Positions 23,168 to 32,393 of a DNA stretch of 64,000 nucleotides are shown here, one piece after another. The notes below the pieces were generated by a model. That model made no database searches. It was not told the origin of the DNA and was given only the letters and a program-made list of their open reading frames with translations. The stretch is from Azolla caroliniana (lineage: Eukaryota > Polypodiophyta). The translations under genes were made by a program, and so were the position numbers. The stretch lies in the NCBI GenBank assembly GCA_043228905.1, contig JBHGNT010000004.1:19840001-19904000 (forward strand), in the 5' to 3' direction. The first letter of the stretch is position 1; the number at the start of each line of letters is the position of its first letter.

Positions 23168-24748
23168 CTCGCCCCCTCCGAACCCGCACATCCTCCGGTA
23201 TGTGCCGAAGTTGCCGATGCTCGTTGTCTCCCCTTCATCCTCCGTTTGTCCCGCTATGTCAACTTTGTCTCTCCATTTTGAGTAGACCCATTCTTTCCAC
23301 CCGAACCATTGTCGCCATCCGATCCACCATATTCTTTGTTCATTCTTTGCATTGCCATGAGTGGTTGTCATGGTCCCTTGTGGTACTCTTGAGCATCTCG
23401 GTGTGTTGTCTCTCTCCACTCCGCGCTTGTCTTCCGTAGGTTCTACCCACGCATCGATGTCGACCTCCGAATACGCGCTCGCTGTTAGGTCCTTGTGCGG
23501 CTTTAATGCATGCTTTATTTCTCGATGTTGCGCATGCGTCGTATTAGGCCGTAGCGCATGCTTCGTATTCCATCGTAGTGCATGCGCCGTATTACCCCGT
23601 AGTGCATGCTTATTTTTGCACCGTAGCGCGTGCTTCTTTTTGCGCCGTAGCGTGTGCTTCTCTTTACGCCGTAGCACGTGCTTCTTTTTGTGCCGTAGTG
23701 CGTGCTCCGTATTACATGCTTCTCCCATCGTAGACCCGACCTTCGCGTTGTCATGCTTTTGTTTACATCGGAATTTCAGACGGATCATCTTCCATCCGAA
23801 CCGGCTTCCGACTTTACCTTCCTTGTTGCCACCTCCCGTCTCTCCGGTCTCACGTTGGTTCTCGGACACAACCGCCGAAGTCTCTAGAATTAGTGGGTAG
23901 GAATCCTCGGTATTATCATCTTCCGTTGTTTCACCCATAGCCATGTTCTCCTTGGCTATCTCTCCTTCGTATGCATCGGCTTCGACCTTCGTTTCGTTGC
24001 CGCCACTTTCCTTATCTTCGGTGTTATGTTGACACCCGGGCTCCAGTACCGAAGTCTCCGAAACAATGGTGAAGGAATCCCTTTGTTCGTGCTCATTTAC
24101 TTTGTCTTCCTCGTTGCCCTTCCGGTCCTCCACTTTTCCACCGACACATTCCGTCTCTCCGGTCTCACGTTGGTGCACGGGCACAGCCGCCGAAGTCTCT
24201 GGAACCGGTGTGGGGATACCCTTTCGTCCTCGATCTTCCTCCTCCTCGTCCTTTGTTGGCCTCGACTTTGGTTCGGTTTTAAGCTCCCCTTCAATGTCGA
24301 CTTGCGACTTTTCATGCATCTCCGAACCCTTCCGCATCAAGCTCTCCTTCGGTGGTAGTCGGTGGCCGCTTTTCACCCACTGTTGACCGCCGTTCGTGGA
24401 CCATGTCCTCGTCCGCTTCGGTCTTAGATAGTCATATGTGTCTCGTATAGCTTCTTCAAAGGACTCCCACATCGGGCTTTGTTGTCGTATCTCGTGGATT
24501 CTCTCTTGAAGCTCATCCGTAGCCACCCGGTTGAAAGATAACACTTGCAATCTTTCTGAGATACCATATCGCAACATCTCCATTTTGTAGTCACGTAGAT
24601 AGCGTGACACGTCCTTTCCATCGAATTGCCCGTTCTGTTGCACGAGCCGTTGTACTACTGTCGTGATCTCCGACATCTCGCGTTGTTCTTGTAGCATTCT
24701 CTCGAACATCATCATCATCATGTTCATCGCCTCTTGTTGATTCTCCAT
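23123..24748 (-). CDS. gag-like protein of the GAG-only element
   Basis: A 541-residue protein if started at the ATG ending at 24748 (MENQQEAMNM), the first Met after the LTR and primer-site region. The frame is open further upstream through the LTR. The N-terminal about 120 residues have a Met/Gln-rich helix and then a gag-like segment (YLRDYKMEMLRYGI, FEEAIRDTYDYL). The centre is Glu/Lys-rich and probably disordered. Near the C-terminus are about eight tandem 8-residue basic repeats of ALRxNxKH type, then a Trp-rich patch (WIGWRQWFGWKEW). The frame reads through the purine tract and stops 45 bases inside the 3' LTR. There are no zinc knuckles; the basic repeats may bind RNA instead. The frame is intact, as expected for a young element. 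Confidence 0.75.
   Translation of the reverse strand: MENQQEAMNMMMMMFERMLQEQREMSEITTVVQRLVQQNGQFDGKDVSRYLRDYKMEMLRYGISERLQVLSFNRVATDELQERIHEIRQQSPMWESFEEAIRDTYDYLRPKRTRTWSTNGGQQWVKSGHRLPPKESLMRKGSEMHEKSQVDIEGELKTEPKSRPTKDEEEEDRGRKGIPTPVPETSAAVPVHQRETGETECVGGKVEDRKGNEEDKVNEHEQRDSFTIVSETSVLEPGCQHNTEDKESGGNETKVEADAYEGEIAKENMAMGETTEDDNTEDSYPLILETSAVVSENQRETGETGGGNKEGKVGSRFGWKMIRLKFRCKQKHDNAKVGSTMGEACNTEHALRHKKKHVLRRKEKHTLRRKKKHALRCKNKHALRGNTAHALRWNTKHALRPNTTHAQHREIKHALKPHKDLTASAYSEVDIDAWVEPTEDKRGVERDNTPRCSRVPQGTMTTTHGNAKNEQRIWWIGWRQWFGWKEWVYSKWRDKVDIAGQTEDEGETTSIGNFGTYRRMCGFGGGECRSVFRTLREKVKK
23506..23715 (-). repeat. 24-bp tandem repeats inside the gag-like ORF
   Basis: About eight units with period 24 bp encode ALRxNxKH-type octapeptides rich in Arg, Lys and His. 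Units have diverged mostly at third positions and variable residues, with the frame preserved. Confidence 0.8.
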
Positions 24749-24786
24749 CTCCTTGCCACCCGCCTTCACGTCGGGTTCACCAACTG

Positions 24787-25579
24787 TGTCGTGCCTTTCG
24801 GCTCCGGATCGTTTGCGTGAGTCGGGTGGGAACCGCCGAGGTTTTGGACTAGGAGAAAGAAGAATATGAGATGAGGCTAGTAATGAATAGATTATTAGAA
24901 AGAGAGATAGAAATTTCGTGAATCCCACGAGTGTATTTTATTCGATTAATCAATATTTAGATAAGAATATGTATTTAGATTGAAAGAAAGATATAAGAAA
25001 CTTGTGAATCCCACAAGTATAGATTATATTATTTTCGTGAATCCCACGATTATATTAATCGGTTGGTGTTTTCGGAAATATATCCAATTTCCAAATATTT
25101 CACACACCTATTACATTGTGCTCCCCATCCTTATGTAGTGATGGGAGAGACTAAGCATAGCTACATGCTTTTTTTTTCTAATATGTTCATGCACACTAAA
25201 TGTGCATGTGATGCTTTTCTAATCCTTGCTTTTATTTGCTAAATATAGTGCTCATGCACGCTAGATGTGCATGAGTCACTTTTTAGTCGCTTGCGTTTTT
25301 CTATAAAATATTCACGCACTCTAAAAATACATGGTTTACCTTTTAATAAAGGTAGGCACAAATAAAGCACTTATAGTTATTAAATCTATTTATAGAACAC
25401 TAAAGATAAGGTAGCATAATGGTAAAGTTGAGGTTTGGCTACGTGGAGGTACAGGGTTCAAATCCTGCCCTATACACGTGATAAATATCTTGATATATTA
25501 TTTTATTTATTTATATGTAATTAAATCGGTTATATTATTTTTTTACTTTTTCACGTAGTGTACGAAATACACTACGACA
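24787..25579 (-). repeat. 5' LTR of the GAG-only element
   Basis: The 793-bp partner of 22375-23167, with the same ends and internal tRNA-like boxes (A box about 25412, B box about 25455). Because the element lies on the minus strand, this is the promoter-bearing LTR. Confidence 0.9.
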
Positions 25580-25583
25580 CCGT

Positions 25584-26320
25584 ACTACCCACAAGCGAAC
25601 GGGTTAGCAGAGTCAACCAACAAAACGCTCCAGAACATTCTCCGCAAAATCGTCAATGAAAACCGGACGGACTGGGATACAAAGCTCCATAGCGCGCTAT
25701 GGGCGTACCGAACGGCATACAAAACAAGTATCCGGACAACGCCGTTCCGGTTAGCGTTCGGCTTAGAGGCGGTCATGCCGGTGGAATTTCAGGTACCAAG
25801 CTTACGGATCCAATTACGGGAACGGCTGAATGAAAAGGAGTCGGAAGAAATGCGGCTAGCAGCACTATGCGAACTGGAGGAGCAACGGCTAGCCAGCATC
25901 CTACACATGGAACTGGAGCAATGACGACGGAAAGTGTTCGTTGACCGTCACCGGAAAGGTAATGAAAAGATGTTCGAAATCGGAAAGCCGGTGCTAGTAT
26001 TCCAAACGAGGATGGGCAAGATGCCGGGTAAACTCCGGTTTAGATGGACAGGCCCGTATTGGCTGACACGGGAATACAACGGGTCCTACCAGTTAGGGAC
26101 ACTTGCCGGTGAAGTGCTAGGCAAGTGGGTCAACGGATTTAGACTAAAGCCCTATAAAGGACCGATGCCAAAGAACCCGTTTATGCAGCCCACCGGCACT
26201 ATACCGGGATCGGTACGGATGGAAGAAAAAGACGACGGGGAACCCGTAGCAGAGGCGAAGGAAGACACGGCAACCCCTCAGGAAAACGGTAAGGGTTCGA
26301 AGGGACCTACGGATGTGTAA
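25584..26320 (+). pseudogene. Integrase C-terminal part of the Tat-like element
   Basis: Continues the integrase interrupted at 22374. It opens with the conserved PQANGLAEST segment that holds the catalytic Glu of the DDE triad, then the C-terminal domain (GPYWLTREYNGSYQL, VNGFRLKPYKG). A TGA near 25922 interrupts the frame. The end is at 26320, followed by a strongly A-rich spacer (26338-26395). Confidence 0.85.
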
Positions 26321-26337
26321 GATCACATATCGTCATT

Positions 26338-26395
26338 TATTAAAAAAAATTAAAAAAAAATAAAAAAATAAAAAATAAAAAAAATAAAAAATCAT
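26338..26395 (+). repeat. A-rich low-complexity spacer between pol and the extra ORF
   Basis: About 58 bases of A runs broken by single T residues. It sits exactly between the pol stop and the extra ORF and could be a relic of how the extra ORF was acquired, or simple expansion. Confidence 0.7.
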
Positions 26396-26418
26396 TAAAA
26401 ATCGAGGTATGAACGGAC

Positions 26419-29388
26419 GTGAAAGCAAGGAGCGAAAAGGTACGTAGTGGGCATTTAAGAGCCGCCACATTGCTTAATACTAAATTGGTACACGACGTGC
26501 GCATGCTCGAAAAAGGCGCCAAGACGCACAGAGAAAAAGAAGAACGCATGGAGACCTTTTTTTTTCGCGAGCCAAGAAGCACAGAAGCACCAAGGCAGTG
26601 GAAGCTTAGCAAACGCGAACCTGCACTCAGAGAACCCCCACGTTCGGAACGCTCTCTCTCTCGCTCTCACTCTCATCACCACTCTACCTCGCCATCTTTC
26701 CTCGACCTCGAAGCAGACATGGAGCCACAAACGCTGTCGGAAGCGGCCAGGAAATGGCTCAGGCAACACGGACTGGATGGGTTCTTGACCATCATGGAGG
26801 CACCACTGCACAGAGAAGCCGACCGGGTCATCAAGGAGCTCGACACAGAAGTTATCACCGAGGAAGTGATCCGTGCGCTAACAGGCCTTCCGGAGGGAGG
26901 AATTTTTCAAATCGATAACCCAACCTCAGAGCAGCTCATCCGATATTTCGGTGAGTACTCTGTAGCCGGCAAAGGCTATCGAACGCAGGGCGGCGAAGAT
27001 CCGCTATTCAGGGAGATAGCTCGAGTGCTCCATGAGTACGGCCACGTGTACCCCCGACCCCCTGTCATGCCAAAAAATCGGGCAGGGATGATCATAGCCA
27101 CCTATGAAGGGATCAAGGTGGACTGGCCGGTATTGATTGTAGACGGTTTGTGCGCGGCAATAGACATGGTACGAGGAAAGGACGGCAAGGAGGGCCGGAA
27201 GCTGTGGCATGCCGTAGCTCAGTGGATAACATTGCTCGTGCCGCCGGTCGAGACCGTTCAGCCAAAGAAGCGGCCAAGATTATCGGAAGGAAGCACCTCG
27301 AAGCCCGCGTCCAAACGACAGCAGCTGCTGGCGTCGAAGGCGACGAAAGGGAAGAAACGGCTCCCAGAACCGGAGGAGGTGTCACCGGTCCGACCCGTTA
27401 AGATAACCATACGGCGACCGGGACAGAAGGAACCGGAACCCTTGGCGGCACAGATACATGCCGATACCCAGGAAGAGGAAACGGAGGAGGCAGTAGAGCA
27501 CCTCCAATGACGGTCAAGAAGTAGGACCGTCGGGACAGCGGGGGAGCGTTCGGAACCGCAAAAGGAAGAAACGCCCCCAACTCAACCTGAGCAAACCACA
27601 AGGGAGGAACCGGAACCGGTACGTATAGAACCGGCCTTGTCGACTTCTGTACAAGAAGTCATTCCAACGGCTCCGGAGACGGTGAGAACCGGAACTCAAC
27701 AGCCGGCGAGGCCAGCCAACACACACAGCGGCCAAGGAGTAGAACCAGAACGGCAGATACAGGCACTCAGGCCAGACAATTCCACAGTGAACGAGCTGAC
27801 CCGACCAGTACAGCAGCAAGGCACCAGTAGCATGTGGCTACGGTGGGTAGGCGAGCAGATCGCCGGAGCGGTCGAGTACATAGAGGCGGAGGAGAGAGCG
27901 CACCACGAACGGTTGCTCGTCACAACCGTAGATCTAGAGACGGCCCGGTCCAGAATCCGGAGCCTTGAACAAGACTTGGACAGGGTCACAAGGGAAATGG
28001 CTCAATTGGCTTTGACAACACAAGTCCAAGCACCGGTGACCCCGGGCAATGTACAGAATAAAGCGTCAGATCAACCTGTACATAGCAATCAGACCCCGGC
28101 AACGGAAACCGTTCCGGAGAGAAATGCGGCACAAGCCCAAGAGCTTGCGGACTTAAAGGATGAGCTAGCTGCCCAAGAAGCGCTGAGGAGCCGCAAAAGG
28201 GAATTGAAGACGGCAACGGAGGAAGAACTCAAAAAGACTGCTGAGAATCTACGCCGGGCCGAGGAGAGCTTACGAAAAGGCCACCAAGCGTACGACCGGC
28301 TCAAGGAGGAAAAGGAGAAAATGCTGCAAGAGAAGGACAAGCTCCGGAGAAACGCCGAAACAGAAGTAGAGCGCCTGAAAGAGGAACTCCGGCAGCTAAA
28401 GGACCGGGAGGACCGGAACCATCGCCAGATCAACGGCAAGCTCAAACAAAAAACGGAGGAATTTGAGCACTTGCACCGGGAGTATAAACGGTTGCAAACG
28501 GAGCACAAGGAACGGACGGATGAGCTCCGGCAAGCAGTTGATCGGACCGCAACGGCATACGCTAATGAACAAGCGGAAACCAGAAGACGGTTGGAAGAGG
28601 CGGAGAAGGTTCGGACAGAGCTCCTCAGGCAACAACAGGCGGAAAAAGAAAGAGCGGCGGAGATACTGCAGAGGCTGCAGACAACATATCAAGGGCAGCT
28701 AACGCGCTACAGAGAGCAGGCGGAGGATACGGCGAATCTCATCAAGCAGTTGAAGGAGGAACGACAAGTTGTGGAAAGTAGAGCGCAAATGGGAGCAAGT
28801 CGCATCCAGGATATCATGCGGGCCTGGTTGAACCAGACCAAGAGCTTGATTGACAACGGTTCCGTCAAATGGTGGACCAAGTGGGCCACGAACACGGCGG
28901 AACTCCAATTGCTCCGGGCCGACGTAGAGAACCGGCGGAAGGAGGGAGATGATTGCTATATGCTGACTTCCGAAGACTTCACCAGCATAAGAGATGAGCT
29001 GGCCGAAGACTTTCAAGCCTTGGCAGAGGACCAACTAGGGCAAGTCCGGCAACTTGTAGCTCAGCTGGACGACGACAGGCTGGAGGCGCAGATCCAGTTT
29101 GAAAGCTACGAGAGGTCCCGGATCCGGGAAGAGAAAGCACGAGAACCGGTTACGGTCAACCTCAGTGATGAGGAACCGTTACTGGAAGGAGACCGGACCG
29201 GAAGCAGTCAAACGGAGATGCCGGAGTCAGAGAAACAAACGGAGCAGCCGCCTATAGAGCAGCCGGAGCAGCCTCAGTCCCAACCGCAACCACAGCAGCA
29301 GCAGCAAGCACAGCCGCAACAACCACAACCAGAAGAACAAGTGGAAACTCTGGAACAAAGTATTTTGGACAATTTGGGTGAACAATGA
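26419..29388 (+). pseudogene. Extra ORF downstream of pol in the Tat-like element
   Basis: One reading frame runs from 26419 (or the better ATG at 26719, MEPQTLSEAARKW) to 29388, broken only by TGA at 27508-27510. The frame is unchanged across that stop, with no other stop, so it was probably a single protein of about 890 residues. The N-terminal part (about 26719-27230) is globular-looking (IFQIDNPTSEQLIRYFGEY, KVDWPVLIVDGLCAAI) and is followed by a basic tail (KPKKRPRL-type). From about 27860 there is a very long Glu/Lys/Arg/Leu coiled coil. The end is Gln/Pro-rich (QPQPQQQQQ). I do not recognise the family. Extra sense ORFs after pol are known in Tat elements, and a structural or RNA-binding role is only a guess. 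Confidence 0.75.
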
Positions 29389-29440
29389 AGGGGCCGAGAA
29401 GGGTTCGACGTACAAGGTACTGTCCCACGGGCGTGCCATG

Positions 29441-29859
29441 TGTTACCGGCCGGCAAGAAGTCCAAAATACGGAGTGAAGGAATTAATTAAGTATGGTTGT
29501 AAATAAGCATAGTATGGACGGACGGACTGGAAACGGTATGCCGTTCCAGATCCGGACGGATCCCGAATAGGTGCGATAGGCACCGTTTTGTACTACGGGC
29601 CGAAAACCTATTTAAAGGCCCGGACCCCATTGTAATCGCAGCGGATAATTAATAGAGCATATGGTGTTTATACTTCTGTGTTGATTTCCGTTCTGTAATT
29701 ACTGTTATATCTTACGCGTGTAATTAACCAAAGCATTCTAATCGTGTAACCTACGTAAGTCGGTGTAATCGTTGAATCTTAATCCTATGCCGTAATCACC
29801 CTTTGGTGAAGTGTCTCCGTGACACCTTGTGTTAGGCCTTGTCCGGTCAGAGAATAACA
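29441..29859 (+). repeat. 3' LTR of the Tat-like element
   Basis: The 419-bp partner of 16770-17188. Visible differences are CTGG/CCGA near the 'actacggg' motif and two single-base changes near CATTCTAATC and CTACGTAAG. A clear polypurine tract is not obvious directly before it. Confidence 0.92.
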
Positions 29860-30420
29860 CTCCTCATTCAAGATACTTGTCTTTACCGCTTGTACAGACA
29901 GGTTCACCTCTTGGCACGAGGTGCTGAGTGTTATCACTTGGTTCTCCCAGCTATCCGGCAAGGTACACAACAGTAAGACGACTTGCATTACATCATCCAG
30001 GGGAAACTTAGTGGCCGCAAGTTGATTCACATACCCCATGAATGTCCTAATGTGTTCGATGATGCTTTCACCGTCTCTATATTTCAACCAAATGATCTTT
30101 CTCATCAGTGAGGTTTTATTGAAGGCGTTCTTCCTCTCATGTAAACATGACAGCTTTTGCCACATCTCATAGGCATTCGTGTCGTTCGTTGTATGCTGAA
30201 GGACACTTACATCGACGCATTGTCGGATGGTGGCCATTGCCTTTCTGTTAAGAAGTTTCCATTCCGACTCCAATACCCCCATGGGTATATCTTCTCTGTC
30301 GACAAGCTCGTACAGGTCTTTTGTGACTATGAGAAGGTCTTCAATCTTTATCTTCCAATCTGCATAGTTCTGTGAGTTTAGAACTATCATACCTGGGAAG
30401 CCGCTCACACCTCCTTCCAT
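29860..30420 (-). pseudogene. copia gag N-terminal part (right half of split element)
   Basis: Copia gag of the UBN2/retrotran_gag type. It starts at the ATG ending at 30420 (MEGGVSGFPG). Conserved gag features follow: NYADWKIKIEDLL, MWQKLSCLHERKN and IIEHIRTFMGYVNQL. The reading frame runs into the Tat-like element at the CTCCT duplication and resumes at 16769, where the sequence continues the gag sensibly. The product is a capsid-like protein. Confidence 0.85.
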
Positions 30421-30433
30421 GCTTGCGCCTCAA

Positions 30434-30445
30434 GCTTTGATACCA
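30434..30445 (-). promoter_or_regulatory. copia primer-binding site (initiator tRNA-Met type)
   Basis: Minus-strand TGGTATCAAAGC lies three bases inside the LTR. It is the usual copia site complementary to initiator tRNA-Met, with A in place of G at one position. Confidence 0.8.
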
Positions 30446-30448
30446 GCT

Positions 30449-30969
30449 TGATGGGTTCCGAACCATTGAAACCACAAGAACGAATATGCTGAAATACACC
30501 ACTCAGGCACGCAAGAAAACAGTGCACATAGATTTAACGTGGAAACCTTAAAACGTGAGAAAACCACGGGAGAACGAAGCTTCATTGTATAGTGGATATA
30601 CAATGGAGAAGATTACAACACTCTCTCTATGGATTGTATCAACCTTACAGGGCTCTGGGTGTCTGCTGTTACAGAACACAGCTATGGCACCGCTCTCACA
30701 CACTTCTCTAATCTCGGTGTATCACTATCGTTATAGTACTCCTGCCTCCTTCCTGTTCTACACACTGCTACAATTGGTGTTTTTGCCCTAGATGTATTTA
30801 TACTCATACATCATATGGGCTATTTACAAGTGTAGCACCTACTACACATCACTACTATTATTATTATAGTTATAACAGGAATCGATAGTTAATCATCCGA
30901 CTCTTCGACTATCGGCTCTTCTCGGCCCGAACAGTCGGCTCCTCCCACTAGAGGGACATATTCCCAACA
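30449..30969 (-). repeat. 5' LTR of the split copia element
   Basis: 521 bp. The plus-strand ends are TGATGGGTTCC and TTCCCAACA, giving TG...CA borders and a near-inverted TGTTGGG/CCCATCA pair. It is adjacent to the primer-binding site. The matching 3' LTR at 15253-15684 is truncated and diverged, and no matching target duplication could be found at the two outer flanks. Confidence 0.8.
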
Positions 30970-31540
30970 AATCGATGTTGAATGTTACCCCGTACGAGCT
31001 GTACGGAGAGTCAAGTGTGATGAGCGAGGGTCGAATATTATCATGATGATGTTGTATATGTGTAGGGAACATAAATGTAATTGTGAGTCGATATGTATGT
31101 GAACACATGCACATGTGTGTGCATGTGGAGGGATACGATGAGGTGTGAGTGAGTGTCCAATATGAATGCTCTAGGGGGCTTACACCCCTTTGTATCTACC
31201 CCCTCTTGTACTAATTAACCCCCTTATGGGGAATGAATGAAGGATGAATGAACATTTCTCTCTATCTCTCTATCTCTCTTTTCATCTCTCTCTCTCTCTC
31301 TCTCTCCCCCTCAACGTTGAACCCCCTTGGGAGGGGGGTGGAGCCATTCTAGGCACCACCCCCCACCCCGCAATGCTCATCAATGTCATCCTTACCCCGC
31401 AATGCTTCTCAATAATTCACAACATCTTCATGTCAATCTCTCTCACCATCATACTCTTCATCATCTTTGCTATTTCACCATGTCTATCTTCGTCATCGTT
31501 AACCATCATCATCCTTAACCCTAACCCTAACTCTAAAACC
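30970..31540. other. Unassigned spacer with CT microsatellite
   Basis: No gene is supported. 31241-31308 is a CT/CTAT-rich microsatellite. 31315-31560 is C- and T-rich and resembles transcribed LTR or UTR sequence. A short CCCTAACCCTAAC stretch (about 31513-31530) is present. The left border of transposon copy A is about 31541, where homology to copy B stops. Confidence 0.4.
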
Positions 31541-32149
31541 TACAACATTGAATTTTCTTGAGCCTCATGTTACCAATCCTATAAGCAATCTTAAAAGCTA
31601 CTCGACAATTACTCTTCATACTAAGTGAAAGGTAATATTCCATATGTAGAGAACTTGAAACTGTCGCGTGGTCCTTAACAAGTTGCATATGTGAAATCAA
31701 GAAAGTATCTTGTTTGTTGTCATTAAGTGACAAATACTTCTATCGCAACCCCCTCATGTTTTCCTTTCCAAATTTTGAAAGACAAAGATTCCCACATGGC
31801 TTGCATATATCAAATGCAATTTGGCGATATGAACACAAAAAATTATATATTTTAACACTCGTCGAGGAACTCTTTGAAAATTCAGAGGCTTATTGATACA
31901 ATCCTCGTCAACATTACATAAACTAGAATCCTCATGACTTGTAACTACTTTATTATTTCATAGTCTACCTAAATTAAAAGGCTCGATCGAAAAAGGTGAA
32001 TTCGAACTTTTCCCCACATCATCATTAGACTCTACATGGCATCGTTTATTATTTATATGGTTATATTCGTCGATAGAGAATAACGAGTTATCAGATAATT
32101 TAAAAGGCTCAATGGAGAATAGAGAACTTTTACTCGAGGTTGAGGACAT
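31541..32149 (-). pseudogene. 5' remnant of the transposase-like gene, copy A
   Basis: Minus-strand remnant starting near 32149 (MSSTSSKSSLFSIEPFKL). It aligns with 48240-48840 of copy B: EPFKLSDNSLFSID with DPFTLSNNSFSVN, and the 'GGCDRSICHLM' region with 'GDCGRSIYH'. Several stops interrupt it. Homology ends near 31541, so everything after the N-terminal part, including the catalytic region, is missing. A short internal duplication of FSIEPF(K/N)L is present. Confidence 0.6.
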
Positions 32150-32393
32150 CTCGAGTAAGCCTAACTAAGCTCAACTAAGTCAAAAATAGCGCAAAATTTT
32201 CTTCTATAACAAATCAAATTTTAAAATAATGTTTTAAATTTATTTTTTTAACATTCCTAAAAATATATATATAAAGGAAAGGCTTCTTCTCATTGTCATT
32301 ATCACATTCAAGAAGCAAAAGAGCATAGGAGCACAGAGCATCCCAAACCTTCCGTTTTCGCCTCCCCGATCAACTTGGGTCGACATCAGCAAC
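32150..32393. promoter_or_regulatory. Divergent promoter of transposon copy A
   Basis: 244 bp between the two divergent starts. TATATATAAAGGAAAGGCTT (about 32266-32285) is conserved with copy B, where the minus strand reads CTATATAAAGGAAAGGCTT near 48044-48064. The following leader is also alike (CATT(G/A)TCATTATC, AAGAAG, AGAGC). It therefore looks like the real TATA box and 5' leader of the methyltransferase gene. Confidence 0.65.

Larger units (their letters stand above)
22375..25579 (-). mobile_element. GAG-only LTR element (TR-GAG type), nested in integrase
   Basis: The 3205-bp element has two 793-bp LTRs with perfect inverted ends TGTCGT...ACGACA. The target duplication is CCGT (22371-22374, 25580-25583); counting the shared terminal A gives ACCGT. 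A purine tract (GGAGGGGGCGAG) abuts the LTR on the minus strand at 23168-23179, which fixes the orientation. The only long ORF is gag-like, with no protease, RT or integrase. This matches the non-autonomous TR-GAG class described in plants. The bases inside the 5' LTR (minus-strand TTGGTGAACCCGACG) should be the primer site; I cannot name the tRNA. Confidence 0.88.
16770..29859 (+). mobile_element. Tat-like Ty3/gypsy retrotransposon, nearly complete
   Basis: The 13.1-kb span includes a nested insertion. LTRs of 419 bp lie at both ends (TGTTACCGG...AATAACA), and a perfect 5-bp target duplication CTCCT flanks it (16765-16769, 29860-29864). The order is LTR, primer-binding site, gag, protease, RT, RNase H, integrase, A-rich spacer, extra ORF, LTR. 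The two LTRs differ at about four positions by eye, so the insertion is young. A DGGSG protease, gag fused to pol, and extra coding after pol point to the Tat lineage. The element is no longer autonomous because of a frameshift, three stops and the nested insertion. Confidence 0.92.

Noticed and set aside
28089-28508. Antisense Ser/Phe-rich ORF over the coiled-coil ORF
   Set aside because: Mirror of Glu/Lys/Arg codons; typical shadow frame.
26419-29388. Envelope-like gene after pol
   Set aside because: No signal peptide, transmembrane segment or cysteine pattern is visible; dominated by a coiled coil.
15253-30969. Two unrelated copia elements at the two sides of the gypsy insertion
   Set aside because: The gag reading frame continues sensibly across the CTCCT duplication, so they are halves of one element, although the LTRs are more diverged than ideal.
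31513-31530. CCCTAACCCTAAC telomere-like stretch
   Set aside because: Only two units with imperfect neighbours; too short for an interstitial telomere and compatible with a chance or telo-box match.
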